Assembly: GCF_014697125.1 (NCBI RefSeq)
Contig: NZ_JACJRG010000007.1
Coordinates: forward strand, 124,001 to 188,000
Direction: 5' to 3'
DNA length: 64,000 nt
DNA from: Anabaena minutissima FACHB-250
GTDB taxonomy: Bacteria > Cyanobacteriota > Cyanobacteriia > Cyanobacteriales > Nostocaceae
Positions within the stretch are counted from its first letter, which is position 1, and every line of letters begins with the position of its first letter. The position numbers were made by a program, and so were the translations under genes. The notes beneath the pieces are model-generated. The model did not search any database and was not told where the DNA came from. It saw only the letters and a program-made list of their open reading frames with translations. Below, piece after piece: positions 9,909 through 16,869 of the stretch.

Positions 9909-10556
9909 TTATTTATGCACAAGACCATCAGGCATAATTGCACCTGCTAAATTCGCACCAATTAATTTTACCAGTAGGCGATCGCCTGAGCGAATCCGCG
10001 CCCCTGTTAAGTCAGCACCCCGCAAATCAGCACCGCTAAGATCCGCACCAATGAGGTTGGCCGCGCGTAAATTGGCTTCTCTTAAGTCAGCTAAAAGTAA
10101 ATTGGCTCTAAATAAATTCGCCTCTGATAAATCTGCACCTCTGAGAATAACTTTGTGCATAAAAGTATCACTCAAGTCAGCACCGCTTAAGTTAGCATAA
10201 CTAAGATTTCTGCCGGATAAATCTTTGTTACTTAAATTTGCTCTGCTAAAATCTTTACCACTTAAATCTGAATTTTGCTTAGGTGGCGGATAGTTGTTTG
10301 GGGGTGGGTTTTGAGATTGAGGTGGTGGGGAATGATAAATCTTTTGGTTTTTACCATTCAAAGAACGCAATCTTTCACGCGCTTCATTAATTGCTTTAAG
10401 CTTGTCTTGTGCTTTTTGTTGTAAGCGGAGGTTATCTTTAGGTAGACGATCTGGATGCCATACGAACACCAAATCTTTATAAGCCTGATTAACTTCCTCA
10501 AGGGTAGCACCAGGTTCTAATTCTAATACCCTATAATATCGCTCCAGTTCGCTCAT
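9909..10556 (-). CDS. J-domain protein with pentapeptide repeats
   Basis: Residues 1-70 form a J domain with an intact WHPDR motif near residues 33-37, the site that stimulates DnaK ATPase. A Pro/Gln-rich linker follows at about 75-95, then pentapeptide repeats of the A(D/N)LSx type (SRANLSNKDLSGRNL onward) to the C-terminus, which fold as a right-handed beta helix. The protein is 215 residues. The architecture suggests a chaperone co-factor that docks a scaffold or client through the beta helix; that role is inferred. It lacks the Gly/Phe and zinc domains of true DnaJ. Confidence 0.9.
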   Translation of the reverse strand: MSELERYYRVLELEPGATLEEVNQAYKDLVFVWHPDRLPKDNLRLQQKAQDKLKAINEARERLRSLNGKNQKIYHSPPPQSQNPPPNNYPPPKQNSDLSGKDFSRANLSNKDLSGRNLSYANLSGADLSDTFMHKVILRGADLSEANLFRANLLLADLREANLRAANLIGADLSGADLRGADLTGARIRSGDRLLVKLIGANLAGAIMPDGLVHK

Positions 10557-10825
10557 AAGATGTTTTAATGAAGAATCAACTTGAAGTGATAAAAATGTAG
10601 CCCTCCGTATTTTTAAATAGGATTGGGCGATTTCGTTGTTACTATTTACACACTTTGATTTTGCGGTAAATAGTTAATATTATGGCATTATATAAGCCTA
10701 TCGCAGCCAGCTAAGTCTATCAATAACTTTTGATACGAAATAGTAAAGGAATGATGTGCAGATCCAAGCTAAGTGATTGCCATACTCCTGTTAATATGTA
10801 TATTCCTCAAATAGAAATTTTTTCA

Positions 10826-11320
10826 TTATCTTTCCATTTGTCTATTTCTCCATCTATTCAAGGCTTGCAAATAGGCCGCTATTGGTATTTGATAAATTTC
10901 TATAAAAATCCAAATAATAATTGATAAATGTGACAAGAACGTGAATATTGTCCAAATATAAGGCAACCAACTAATAGGATCGTGAGGATGAGGAGGAAAA
11001 TAATAAGCTACTATCCCAATTAAGAAAGTGGGCATAACAACAAAACTAATTGCAACCAAGACATAACCCCAACCTAATTCCACACCTTCTAATTGGACTT
11101 CTGACCAATTAAACCCATTCCATCGCCAAATCAAAGGCGGTTGTCGAGAAGGCATTTTAATCTGTTGTTGTTCTACATTGACAGTAAAAATTTCATGGCA
11201 AAAATCGCAACCCATTGCTTCCATCAATGGTATATGGGAAATCTTACCAACTCGACAGACTGGACAAGGGTAAACATCGTGAGTATCAAAAGGTTGAGTG
11301 AAGATTTTAGACCTGGGCAT
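10826..11320 (-). CDS. Zinc-ribbon membrane protein, conserved in cyanobacteria
   Basis: I place the start at MPRSKIF (165 residues) rather than the frame-open start 69 bases upstream, since the longer version adds an unsupported hydrophobic stretch. Residues about 18-45 hold two CxxC pairs (CPVCRVGK ... CDFC), a zinc-ribbon-like fold, followed by a soluble part and two membrane segments (GYVLVAISFVVMPTFLIGIVA and WTIFTFLSHLSIIIWIFIEI). Function is unknown. Its 3' end is not followed by a clear terminator. Confidence 0.75.
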   Translation of the reverse strand: MPRSKIFTQPFDTHDVYPCPVCRVGKISHIPLMEAMGCDFCHEIFTVNVEQQQIKMPSRQPPLIWRWNGFNWSEVQLEGVELGWGYVLVAISFVVMPTFLIGIVAYYFPPHPHDPISWLPYIWTIFTFLSHLSIIIWIFIEIYQIPIAAYLQALNRWRNRQMER

Positions 11321-11761
11321 AATTGAACTAAGTTGTGCTGAAAATTTGATTAGATAGATGCACAATTTGGTTAGAATTACCACTATCATCAGATGTGGTT
11401 TTTTTCATTTTGTTTTGCTGATAGAAGTGATCACGATTACCTAAAAATAAAATTTATATAATTCTAGAGATATAGCAATCCTATTTGATAGAAGAAAGGC
11501 AGGAGGCAGAAGGAAAAAAAGGTACAAATCTTGCCCCTGGCGATGCACAAAAATAAAAATATTCTTTTTGAGATGCAAAGCACGGAAAAATATGCGTTTT
11601 TGTACAAATTTACTGGGAAAAATGGGGTTTTTGGCTCTCACGAATGATCAAGGATTCTGATAAATACTAATCACTAACTCGTTATCTAGTTTGTATACAA
11701 TCAAGTTGTAATTTCTAAACTTGCTAATGAGTTTATCGCTTTTTTGGGTTTTTGACTGGCC
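11321..11761. other. Gap between zinc-ribbon gene and aroF leader
   Basis: A 66-codon minus-strand frame (11441-11641) is Phe/Lys/Arg-rich, lacks a ribosome site and is not convincing. Nothing else recognisable before the aroF promoter region. Confidence 0.5.
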
Positions 11762-11790
11762 TTGACGCTACCAAAACCTTCTGGTATCGT
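11762..11790 (+). promoter_or_regulatory. Candidate sigma-70 promoter of aroF leader
   Basis: TTGACG (11762-11767), a 17-base spacer and TATCGT (11785-11790) match -35 and -10 boxes at 5/6 and 4/6. A start near 11797 would give a leader RNA beginning about 44 bases before leader peptide 1. Confidence 0.4.
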
Positions 11791-11840
11791 TACTCTTAAT
11801 ATAAGTTGTACATTAATCTATTTAGCTTACCATTTCAAAA

Positions 11841-11897
11841 ATGTTCAGCAGCCCTCGTTACTTTTATTTTTGGTTTAAGGCGGTTCACCGGCGGTGA
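11841..11897 (+). CDS. Aromatic leader peptide 1 of aroF
   Basis: An 18-codon frame encodes MFSSPRYFYFWFKAVHRR. Codons 7-12 are six consecutive aromatic codons (Tyr-Phe-Tyr-Phe-Trp-Phe, 11859-11876). Its last codons (GCG GTT CAC CGG) form the first strand of an antiterminator hairpin, and a terminator lies 30 bases after the stop. This is the classic layout of a leader peptide whose ribosome stalls when aromatic aminoacyl-tRNA is scarce. No clear Shine-Dalgarno precedes the ATG. Function is inferred from sequence and from the DAHP synthase gene downstream. Confidence 0.88.
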   Translation: MFSSPRYFYFWFKAVHRR

Positions 11898-11932
11898 ATT
11901 AGTTTCCTAATGGAAACCGCCCGGTGAACCGC
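11880..11932 (+). promoter_or_regulatory. Antiterminator hairpin 1
   Basis: GCGGTTCACCG (11880-11890) pairs perfectly with CGGTGAACCGC (11922-11932); the stem can continue after one bulged C as GCGGT/ACCGC, with an inner GTTTCC/GGAAAC hairpin. The 3' strand shares AACCGC with the 5' arm of the following terminator, so the two folds exclude each other. A ribosome at the leader stop would cover the 5' strand. Confidence 0.85.
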
Positions 11933-11953
11933 AGAGAGAACTCTGCGGTTTTT
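11927..11953 (+). terminator. Intrinsic terminator 1 of aroF leader
   Basis: AACCGCAGAG / CTCTGCGGTT gives a perfect 10-bp stem with an AGAA loop, running into TTTTTCTGTTTTT. It lies after leader peptide 1 and before leader peptide 2, more than 200 bases before aroF. Confidence 0.9.
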
Positions 11954-11979
11954 CTGTTTTTAAGGAGCAAAATTTCATC

Positions 11980-12045
11980 ATGATGACCTATTCCAGTAAC
12001 TTGTTTTATAGCTTTTACTTTTGGCCTAGAGCAAGTTCCGGGTAA
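11980..12045 (+). CDS. Aromatic leader peptide 2 of aroF
   Basis: A 21-codon frame encodes MMTYSSNLFYSFYFWPRASSG and is preceded by a good ribosome site (TAAGGAG at 11961-11967). Codons 9-15 read Phe-Tyr-Ser-Phe-Tyr-Phe-Trp (12004-12024). The last sense codons (AGT TCC GGG) form the 5' strand of antiterminator 2. It starts right after the T-run of terminator 1, so it is only made when terminator 1 has been passed. The second ATG (11983) is an equally possible start. Confidence 0.92.
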   Translation: MMTYSSNLFYSFYFWPRASSG

Positions 12046-12082
12046 ATAGCGTCATGCTGATAAATCATACGCGCCCGGAACT
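12034..12082 (+). promoter_or_regulatory. Antiterminator hairpin 2
   Basis: AGTTCCGGG (12034-12042, the last sense codons of leader 2) pairs perfectly with CCCGGAACT (12074-12082). An inner hairpin GCGT-c-ATG / CATACGC sits in the loop. The 3' strand is almost the whole 5' arm of terminator 2, so only one of the two can form. Confidence 0.88.
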
Positions 12083-12106
12083 GTTAAAGGTTCTGGGCTT
12101 TTTTTT
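12073..12106 (+). terminator. Intrinsic terminator 2 of aroF leader
   Basis: GCCCGGAAC / GTTCTGGGC (9 bp including one G-U) with an 8-nt loop is followed by eight T. It lies 68 bases before the aroF start. Confidence 0.92.
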
Positions 12107-12173
12107 CACAAGTTAAACAAGGAAAAATTTCTTTTCCCGTCCCCAACCCCCAAATTTTCAGGAGACTAAAATC

Positions 12174-13016
12174 ATGATTCAGGCCAAACTAGTTGCCCAA
12201 TTGCATTCCAATCATCAGACAATCGTTAAACTTACGGAAACAGTGGCTTTCGGTAGAGAAGACTTAGTAATTATCGGTGGTCCTTGCACGGTGGAAAGCT
12301 TAGAACAAATGGAGACAGTCGCCCAAAATATTGCGGCTGCACCTGTACACGCCTTGCGTGGTGGTGTTTTCAAACCCCGTACTTCGCCCTACGCTTTCCA
12401 AGGCATGGGAGAGGAAGGATTGGCAGTTTTAGCCGAAGTGCGATCGCGCTACAATATTCCAGTCATCACTGAAGTCATGGCGATTTCCCAAATCGAGGTA
12501 GTCGCCGCCCATGTAGATATGCTACAAGTCGGTAGCCGCAATATGCAAAACTTCGACTTGCTCAAAGCCTTGGGACAAGCTGGTAAACCAATATTACTCA
12601 AACGTGGTTTAGCTGCGACTATTGAAGAACTTGTCATGGCGGCTGAATATATTGTTAGCCACGGTAATCCTGATGTAGTGCTGTGTGAACGGGGTATCCG
12701 TAGCTTCGATACTTATACCCGCAACGTCTTAGATTTAGCTGCTGTAGCCGCCCTCAAGCAAATTACTCACCTACCCGTGATTGTAGACCCTTCCCATGCT
12801 GTCGGTAAACGAGAACTAGTTGCACCTGTAGCTAAAGCGGCTATAGCTTGTGGTGCAGATGGATTAATTATTGAATGTCATCCAGAACCAGAAAAATCTG
12901 TGTCTGATGCTCGTCAAGCCCTATCTTTGGAAGATATGGTGAATTTAGTTGCTAGTTTAAAGCCGGTAGCTACAGCCGTTGGGCGCAAAATATCATCAAA
13001 CCAGTTGGATTTTTAG
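12174..13016 (+). CDS. aroF: DAHP synthase, type I-beta (KDOPS-like)
   Basis: This 280-residue enzyme condenses phosphoenolpyruvate and erythrose 4-phosphate into DAHP, the first step of the shikimate route to Phe, Tyr and Trp. Family hallmarks are IIGGPCTVES (about 33-42), RGGVFKPRTSPYAFQG, VGSRNMQN, PILLKRG, LCERGIR and DPSHAVGKRE. The metal and substrate residues (the Cys of GPC, the His of DPSH, the late E-C-H-P-E-P) are present. Only about 30 residues precede the barrel, so there is no N-terminal ferredoxin-like or chorismate-mutase regulatory domain; feedback control at protein level may be weak. The start has AGGAGA eight bases upstream. Expression is very likely controlled by the two leader-peptide attenuators in front of it. 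Confidence 0.96.
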   Translation: MIQAKLVAQLHSNHQTIVKLTETVAFGREDLVIIGGPCTVESLEQMETVAQNIAAAPVHALRGGVFKPRTSPYAFQGMGEEGLAVLAEVRSRYNIPVITEVMAISQIEVVAAHVDMLQVGSRNMQNFDLLKALGQAGKPILLKRGLAATIEELVMAAEYIVSHGNPDVVLCERGIRSFDTYTRNVLDLAAVAALKQITHLPVIVDPSHAVGKRELVAPVAKAAIACGADGLIIECHPEPEKSVSDARQALSLEDMVNLVASLKPVATAVGRKISSNQLDF

Positions 13017-13027
13017 CTAACAAACTT

Positions 13028-13876
13028 ATGCTGCAAACTAATCTTAACGCTAAACAAGCCCGGATTTTTACTGCTGTAATGTTGAGTGGTATTTTATCTG
13101 TTAGTAGTGGTTTCATATTAATGCAAAATGCCACTGCTTTACCGATAAATTTTTTAGCAGAGACCCCTAAGGAAGTCGTTAAACAAAATGTTAAATTAGA
13201 GCCTTTACCACGAGCAGTAGCTAACGCAGTCTTGCAAGATATCAACCGCAGAGACGGAATTGCAACGAAAAAACTCAAAATTACTGATTCTATTCGTAAA
13301 ACTTGGCGTAATGGTTGTTTGGAACTGCAAAGAACAGATGAACTTTGTTCTCAAGCCTTAGTCCCTGGTTGGCGCGTTGTTGTTGCTCGTGGTCAACAAA
13401 AGTGGGTTTATCACACTAACGAAACTGGTTCTGTTGTGAGACGCAAAGAGGATGATTCTAGCACTCTTCGCCCAGTACCGATTCCTGCTAGTGAGTTACC
13501 GCCACCTTTAGATAGAAATGTGGTGTTTCGACAAATATCTAGTGGTGGCTTTATTGGCAGAACCTACGAAACAGTATTACTTAATGATGGTAGGTTAATT
13601 CGGGTGCGGATTGGTGATGCTAATGATTCTGAACGGAGTGTGCATCGGGTGACTTCAGCACAGGTGCGTCAGTTTCAAAGAGTAATCAACCGCGCACAAG
13701 GAGAATTTCAAAATCTGAGTTATCCAGCGTCTAGAGGTGCAGCTGATTATATTACTTACACTCTCACTAGCCGCAAAGGTACGGTGCAGTATAACGATAT
13801 TTCCCAAAACAATTTACCGCAGGATTTACAGACAGCAGTTAAAGCCTGGAAGCAAATTGTCAGCATGGCTCGATAG
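13028..13876 (+). CDS. Secreted protein of unknown function
   Basis: This 282-residue protein starts 11 bases after the aroF stop and is probably read with it. The N-terminus has a signal peptide or membrane anchor (IFTAVMLSGILSVSSGFILM, about residues 13-32). A region near residues 95-125 has two Cys (CLELQRTDELCSQ) and VPGWRVVVARGQQKWVYHT; the C-terminal half (about 165-280) is a second beta-rich domain starting RQISSGGFIGRTYETVLL. I do not recognise the family. The stop codon is immediately followed by a long heptamer repeat array. Confidence 0.8.
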   Translation: MLQTNLNAKQARIFTAVMLSGILSVSSGFILMQNATALPINFLAETPKEVVKQNVKLEPLPRAVANAVLQDINRRDGIATKKLKITDSIRKTWRNGCLELQRTDELCSQALVPGWRVVVARGQQKWVYHTNETGSVVRRKEDDSSTLRPVPIPASELPPPLDRNVVFRQISSGGFIGRTYETVLLNDGRLIRVRIGDANDSERSVHRVTSAQVRQFQRVINRAQGEFQNLSYPASRGAADYITYTLTSRKGTVQYNDISQNNLPQDLQTAVKAWKQIVSMAR

Positions 13877-14078
13877 AGTGCTGAGTAGTGAGTGCTGAGT
13901 GCTGAGTGCTGAGTGATGAGTGCTGAGTGATGAGTGCTGAGTGCTGAGTGATGAGTGCTGAGTGATGAGTGGTGAGTGGTGAGTGGTGAGTGCTGAGTGA
14001 TGAGTGATGAGTGCTGAGTGATGAGTGCTGAGTGCTGAGTGATGAGTGCTGAGTGATGAGTGATGAGTGCTGAGTGCT
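13877..14078. repeat. Heptamer tandem repeat array
   Basis: About 29 copies of a 7-bp unit (TGCTGAG, TGATGAG, TGGTGAG) without spacers start right after the stop codon of the preceding gene. This is a short tandemly repeated sequence array. Related TGCTGAG/TAGTGAG units recur at 33617-33664. The remainder of the gap to 14367 holds the 33-bp repeat and no gene. Confidence 0.95.
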
Positions 14079-14111
14079 GTAAAGCCCTGCGGGCATAGCT
14101 GCGCTTAGAGC
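14079..14111. repeat. 33-bp interspersed repeat, copy 1
   Basis: A 33-bp sequence starting GTAAAGCCCTGCGGGCATAG is identical to 41928-41960. Both copies directly follow a GCTGAG-type heptamer sequence, and both are followed by a GC-rich G(T/C)AGCG segment. Confidence 0.85.
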
Positions 14112-14367
14112 GGTAGCGCGGCGTTTAGCCGGTGCTGAGTGGCATTAGTGACAAGTTAAGCCTGTAAGTCTTTTATCAATAGGCTTTGTGGTGGAATCAA
14201 AAGCTTTTGAACCACAGAGGCACAAAGAAGCTACCATTAAGGATGGTTATTTTGGTTAAGAAAAGATTATAAAAAGCACTATTTTTGATTAAAATATAGG
14301 AGAGAAAACACACTAGGTTTCGCTTGTATCAGTTCACTTGTTAGATTCAGAGTTTGTAGGAGTAGTA

Positions 14368-14568
14368 TTGCAAATTCCCAAAAGTATTCAAGTAGGAAAC
14401 AAAGTTTTGATTTTACATCCAGCTTATGTAGCCGGGAAAGTTGGGGTGGTTTATGGTCGGGAGTCACCCTTAGATGGTCAACCCAGCAACCGTTGGCTCA
14501 TCCAAGTGGATACTGATAATATTTTGGTGTCACTCACTCCCCAAGATTTTCAAGTCATTAACTCATAG
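14368..14568 (+). CDS. Small KOW-like protein of unknown function
   Basis: I choose a TTG start at 14368 because GGAG lies five bases upstream; a TTG 30 bases earlier is possible but has no ribosome site. The 66-residue product begins MQIPKSIQVGNKVLILHPAY and has a KOW-like beta segment (VLILHPAYVAGKVGVVYGRE), then a W-containing beta strand and DNILVSLTPQDFQVI. It looks like a small SH3-like or KOW barrel, perhaps nucleic-acid or protein binding. It converges with the gene at 14579-14839. Confidence 0.65.
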   Translation: MQIPKSIQVGNKVLILHPAYVAGKVGVVYGRESPLDGQPSNRWLIQVDTDNILVSLTPQDFQVINS

Positions 14569-14578
14569 TAAAAGTGAT

Positions 14579-14839
14579 TTACGCCGAAGTTGGTGGTTCT
14601 TGACCAATTTCTAGTTCTTTTTTACTATGCTTCAACTGTTTCCAAAGTGCTTTAATCTGCTGATAAGCATCCTGGGGGGAAAGCTTGCCAGATGTTTCTA
14701 AACTGGTAATGTAGCCGACTTTTTGAGTAAATTCTTGAAGATTGGCATTGAATACCAGGTTTTCTGGCTTTACTTGTCCGTAGTAGCGAGCATGAGGGTG
14801 AAGAAATTTGTCTTTGTCTGACTCATTGGAATATGCCAT
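14579..14839 (-). CDS. Conserved cyanobacterial small protein (DUF7219-like)
   Basis: An 86-residue hydrophilic protein has the pattern FLHPHARYYGQVKPENLVFN followed by NLQEFTQKVGYITSLETSGKLSPQDAYQQIKALWKQLK. I believe this matches a cyanobacteria-restricted domain family (DUF7219), from memory and not from a search. It is probably helical; function is unknown. A frame reaching upstream (14839-15072) is not supported because it runs through an interspersed palindrome. Confidence 0.7.
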   Translation of the reverse strand: MAYSNESDKDKFLHPHARYYGQVKPENLVFNANLQEFTQKVGYITSLETSGKLSPQDAYQQIKALWKQLKHSKKELEIGQEPPTSA

Positions 14840-15016
14840 TACTTTATTCTATCTCCATAACTATTGACTACATGATAGTCAACTATTTGAGAACTGGAAA
14901 AAATCCCCTGGAGAAAACTTCTTGATTGAAATGATAATTCTTTGAAGACGCGATAAATTGGGTTTCTACATACAATCCGGTTTGGATAAGATAATTTGCC
15001 AAAATAATAACGCCTG

Positions 15017-15043
15017 TAGAGACGTTGCAATGCAACGTCTCTA
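15017..15043. repeat. Interspersed palindrome
   Basis: TAGAGACGTTGCA and TGCAACGTCTCTA flank one base, a perfect 27-bp inverted repeat. A relative (TAGAGACGTAGCAGTGCTACG) lies at about 29830-29852. Both are intergenic. Confidence 0.85.
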
Positions 15044-15089
15044 CCCACCCATAACGTTAACTCTACTGACATAAACTATATTTATTGAT

Positions 15090-16826
15090 CTACAAGCGAT
15101 AGCCCATACTAAAGTAAAAGCCATCATCTTGGGCATTTGTCCCCCGGTCATCTAAGTCAACTAGGGGTAGGGCATAATCTAGTCTGATGTCGAGATTTGG
15201 TATTGGTTGGTATAAGATACCCATTCCCAAACTGGCTAAAAACTTCTGTCTCTGTAAGCTGTTGGGGTTATTTTCAACATTCCAGACGTAGGCTAAGTCA
15301 AAAAATGGGGCGATTTGTAAGGTGGGATTACCTGCTGCGTCACGTTGGGTTGTGATGCGGTCTTCTAAAGTAAATCTTACGCCATTGTCAGCAGCGCGGA
15401 CGTTTTGCCGATAACCACGCACTGATTGACCACCACCTACGACAAATTGCTGGGAAGGTAACAAAGCATTGGGTGTGAGTTGCACTTCGGCTTGGGCAAT
15501 TAATAAGTTATCTGAATTTAAGCGTTGGACGCGCTGGAATTGTGCTAGCCAACTAAAAAAGCGGCCATCGGGAATGGGGTCAGAGTTGATAGTGGCATCA
15601 AATGTACCAATACCTAAACTAAATAGCGATCGCATCGCCCAAGCACCCTGCACATCTCTGCTAACATAATCTTGTCCGAACTTGATCACGCGGGTACGGC
15701 TGTTACCATCTGCATCGGGGCCAAATCCGAAGGGTGTAGCCCCTGCAAAGGTGAAGGTTTGCCCATCTTGGACGGTAAAACCTAATGTTAAAGCAAATTC
15801 CTCACGGGGCGATCGCACTAATGGTTGTCTGTAACTAATCTCGTATAGTTGTGATTCCCCACTAATCTCGAAGCGTTTGAAGGGTTCTTGAATAACTTGA
15901 TTATTATTAATTGAGGTTCTTAGTTGTAAAGTACCATTCATCGCATTCAACGGTACTTGATAGCTGAAATCATAAACATTTGCGCCTCCCTGGGTAGTGC
16001 GATAATAGGAGGCGGCAATTTCATCACCAATCCCTGTCAGGTTGCGATAAGTGGCGTTAACACCCAATCTTTCCGAACCAATGCTAGGGGGAGAATAGTT
16101 ATCAATGCTAAATGTCGCTTCAAAAGGTTTCGCTTCAGTGACACGCACCACTAAAATACTTTGACCAAGACCACTCCCAGGACGTAAGCTAGCTTCTACG
16201 TTGGTAAATAGGGGGTCATTACGGAGTAATATTAACTGGTCTTCTAAATTAGCTGAAGATAGAGGTTTACTTGCACCTAAGTTAATCCGCGATCGCACAT
16301 AATTAGAGTTTAAACGTTTTGTCCCTTCAATAATAATTTTTTCTAGACTACCTTCAATCACCCGAATTTCCACTACACCATTAGTAATTTTTTGATCTAC
16401 TAAAACGGCTCTAGATGTGATGTAACCTTGATTTAAATAAAGTTGGGTAATGCTATCTGCTACTTTGGTTAATTCATCTAAGGTAACGGTACGTCCTTCT
16501 ATTGGCTTGGTGATGGGGTTAAATATTTCCGCATCAAAAATACTGCTACCTGTAACTTGAATTTTCTCTACTTGAATGTTTCCAGATGTAGGTGTAGGTG
16601 AAGTTTCTGGGGTAGGCGTTGTTTGTAAATTTGGCGATGTTGGAGTTAAAGGTGTTGGTGTTGGTTGAGCTTGGGGAAACCTTTCTTGATTGCGGCTTCC
16701 TTCTGGGTTTGGTGCTTGTGGGAATGCGGGATAAGTAAAAAGTAAAAAGTAAAAAGTAAAAAGAACGGTTTCAAAGACGTTTTTAGAAAATAAATAAATG
16801 TAATTTTTAAGTTGTGGCATTTTCAA
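15090..16826 (-). CDS. ShlB/FhaC/HecB-type TpsB outer-membrane transporter
   Basis: The 578-residue protein is a two-partner-secretion outer-membrane translocator. It has a signal peptide, a Pro/Thr-rich linker (about 40-75), a POTRA_2 domain (about 78-155, IQVEKIQVTGSSIFDAEIF to VEIRVIEG), a second POTRA-like part, and a C-terminal 16-stranded barrel with the ShlB features FVVGGGQSVRGYRQN and a final ...DGFYFSMGYRL ending in an aromatic and Leu. It would export a TpsA-type protein with a haemagglutination-activity domain; none is in the window. The CHAT/TPR gene lies 43 bases upstream on the same strand, a pairing common in cyanobacteria. The signal peptide core is encoded by a heptamer repeat. 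Confidence 0.93.
   Translation of the reverse strand: MKMPQLKNYIYLFSKNVFETVLFTFYFLLFTYPAFPQAPNPEGSRNQERFPQAQPTPTPLTPTSPNLQTTPTPETSPTPTSGNIQVEKIQVTGSSIFDAEIFNPITKPIEGRTVTLDELTKVADSITQLYLNQGYITSRAVLVDQKITNGVVEIRVIEGSLEKIIIEGTKRLNSNYVRSRINLGASKPLSSANLEDQLILLRNDPLFTNVEASLRPGSGLGQSILVVRVTEAKPFEATFSIDNYSPPSIGSERLGVNATYRNLTGIGDEIAASYYRTTQGGANVYDFSYQVPLNAMNGTLQLRTSINNNQVIQEPFKRFEISGESQLYEISYRQPLVRSPREEFALTLGFTVQDGQTFTFAGATPFGFGPDADGNSRTRVIKFGQDYVSRDVQGAWAMRSLFSLGIGTFDATINSDPIPDGRFFSWLAQFQRVQRLNSDNLLIAQAEVQLTPNALLPSQQFVVGGGQSVRGYRQNVRAADNGVRFTLEDRITTQRDAAGNPTLQIAPFFDLAYVWNVENNPNSLQRQKFLASLGMGILYQPIPNLDIRLDYALPLVDLDDRGTNAQDDGFYFSMGYRL
16733..16763. repeat. Heptamer repeat encoding a signal-peptide core
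   Basis: Four copies of the 7-bp unit TTTTTAC (minus strand) read through all three frames and give LFTFYFLLFTYP, the hydrophobic core of the TpsB signal peptide. Confidence 0.85.
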
Positions 16827-16869
16827 TAGTGAATTGTGAAAAGCTATTATTTCCTTCTTTTAACTTTTT

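Noticed and set aside
11441..11641. 66-codon minus-strand frame as a gene
   Set aside because: Low-complexity Phe/Lys/Arg content, no ribosome site, AT-rich region.
11880..11953. Metabolite riboswitch or T-box before aroF
   Set aside because: No T-box specifier or antiterminator consensus and no known riboswitch core; the aromatic leader peptides explain the structure directly.
13877..14078. Possible CRISPR array
   Set aside because: Units are only 7 bp and there are no spacers; no cas gene is nearby. It is a short tandem repeat array.
14839..15072. 77-codon minus-strand frame as a gene
   Set aside because: It runs through an interspersed palindrome, has no ribosome site and no recognisable domain.
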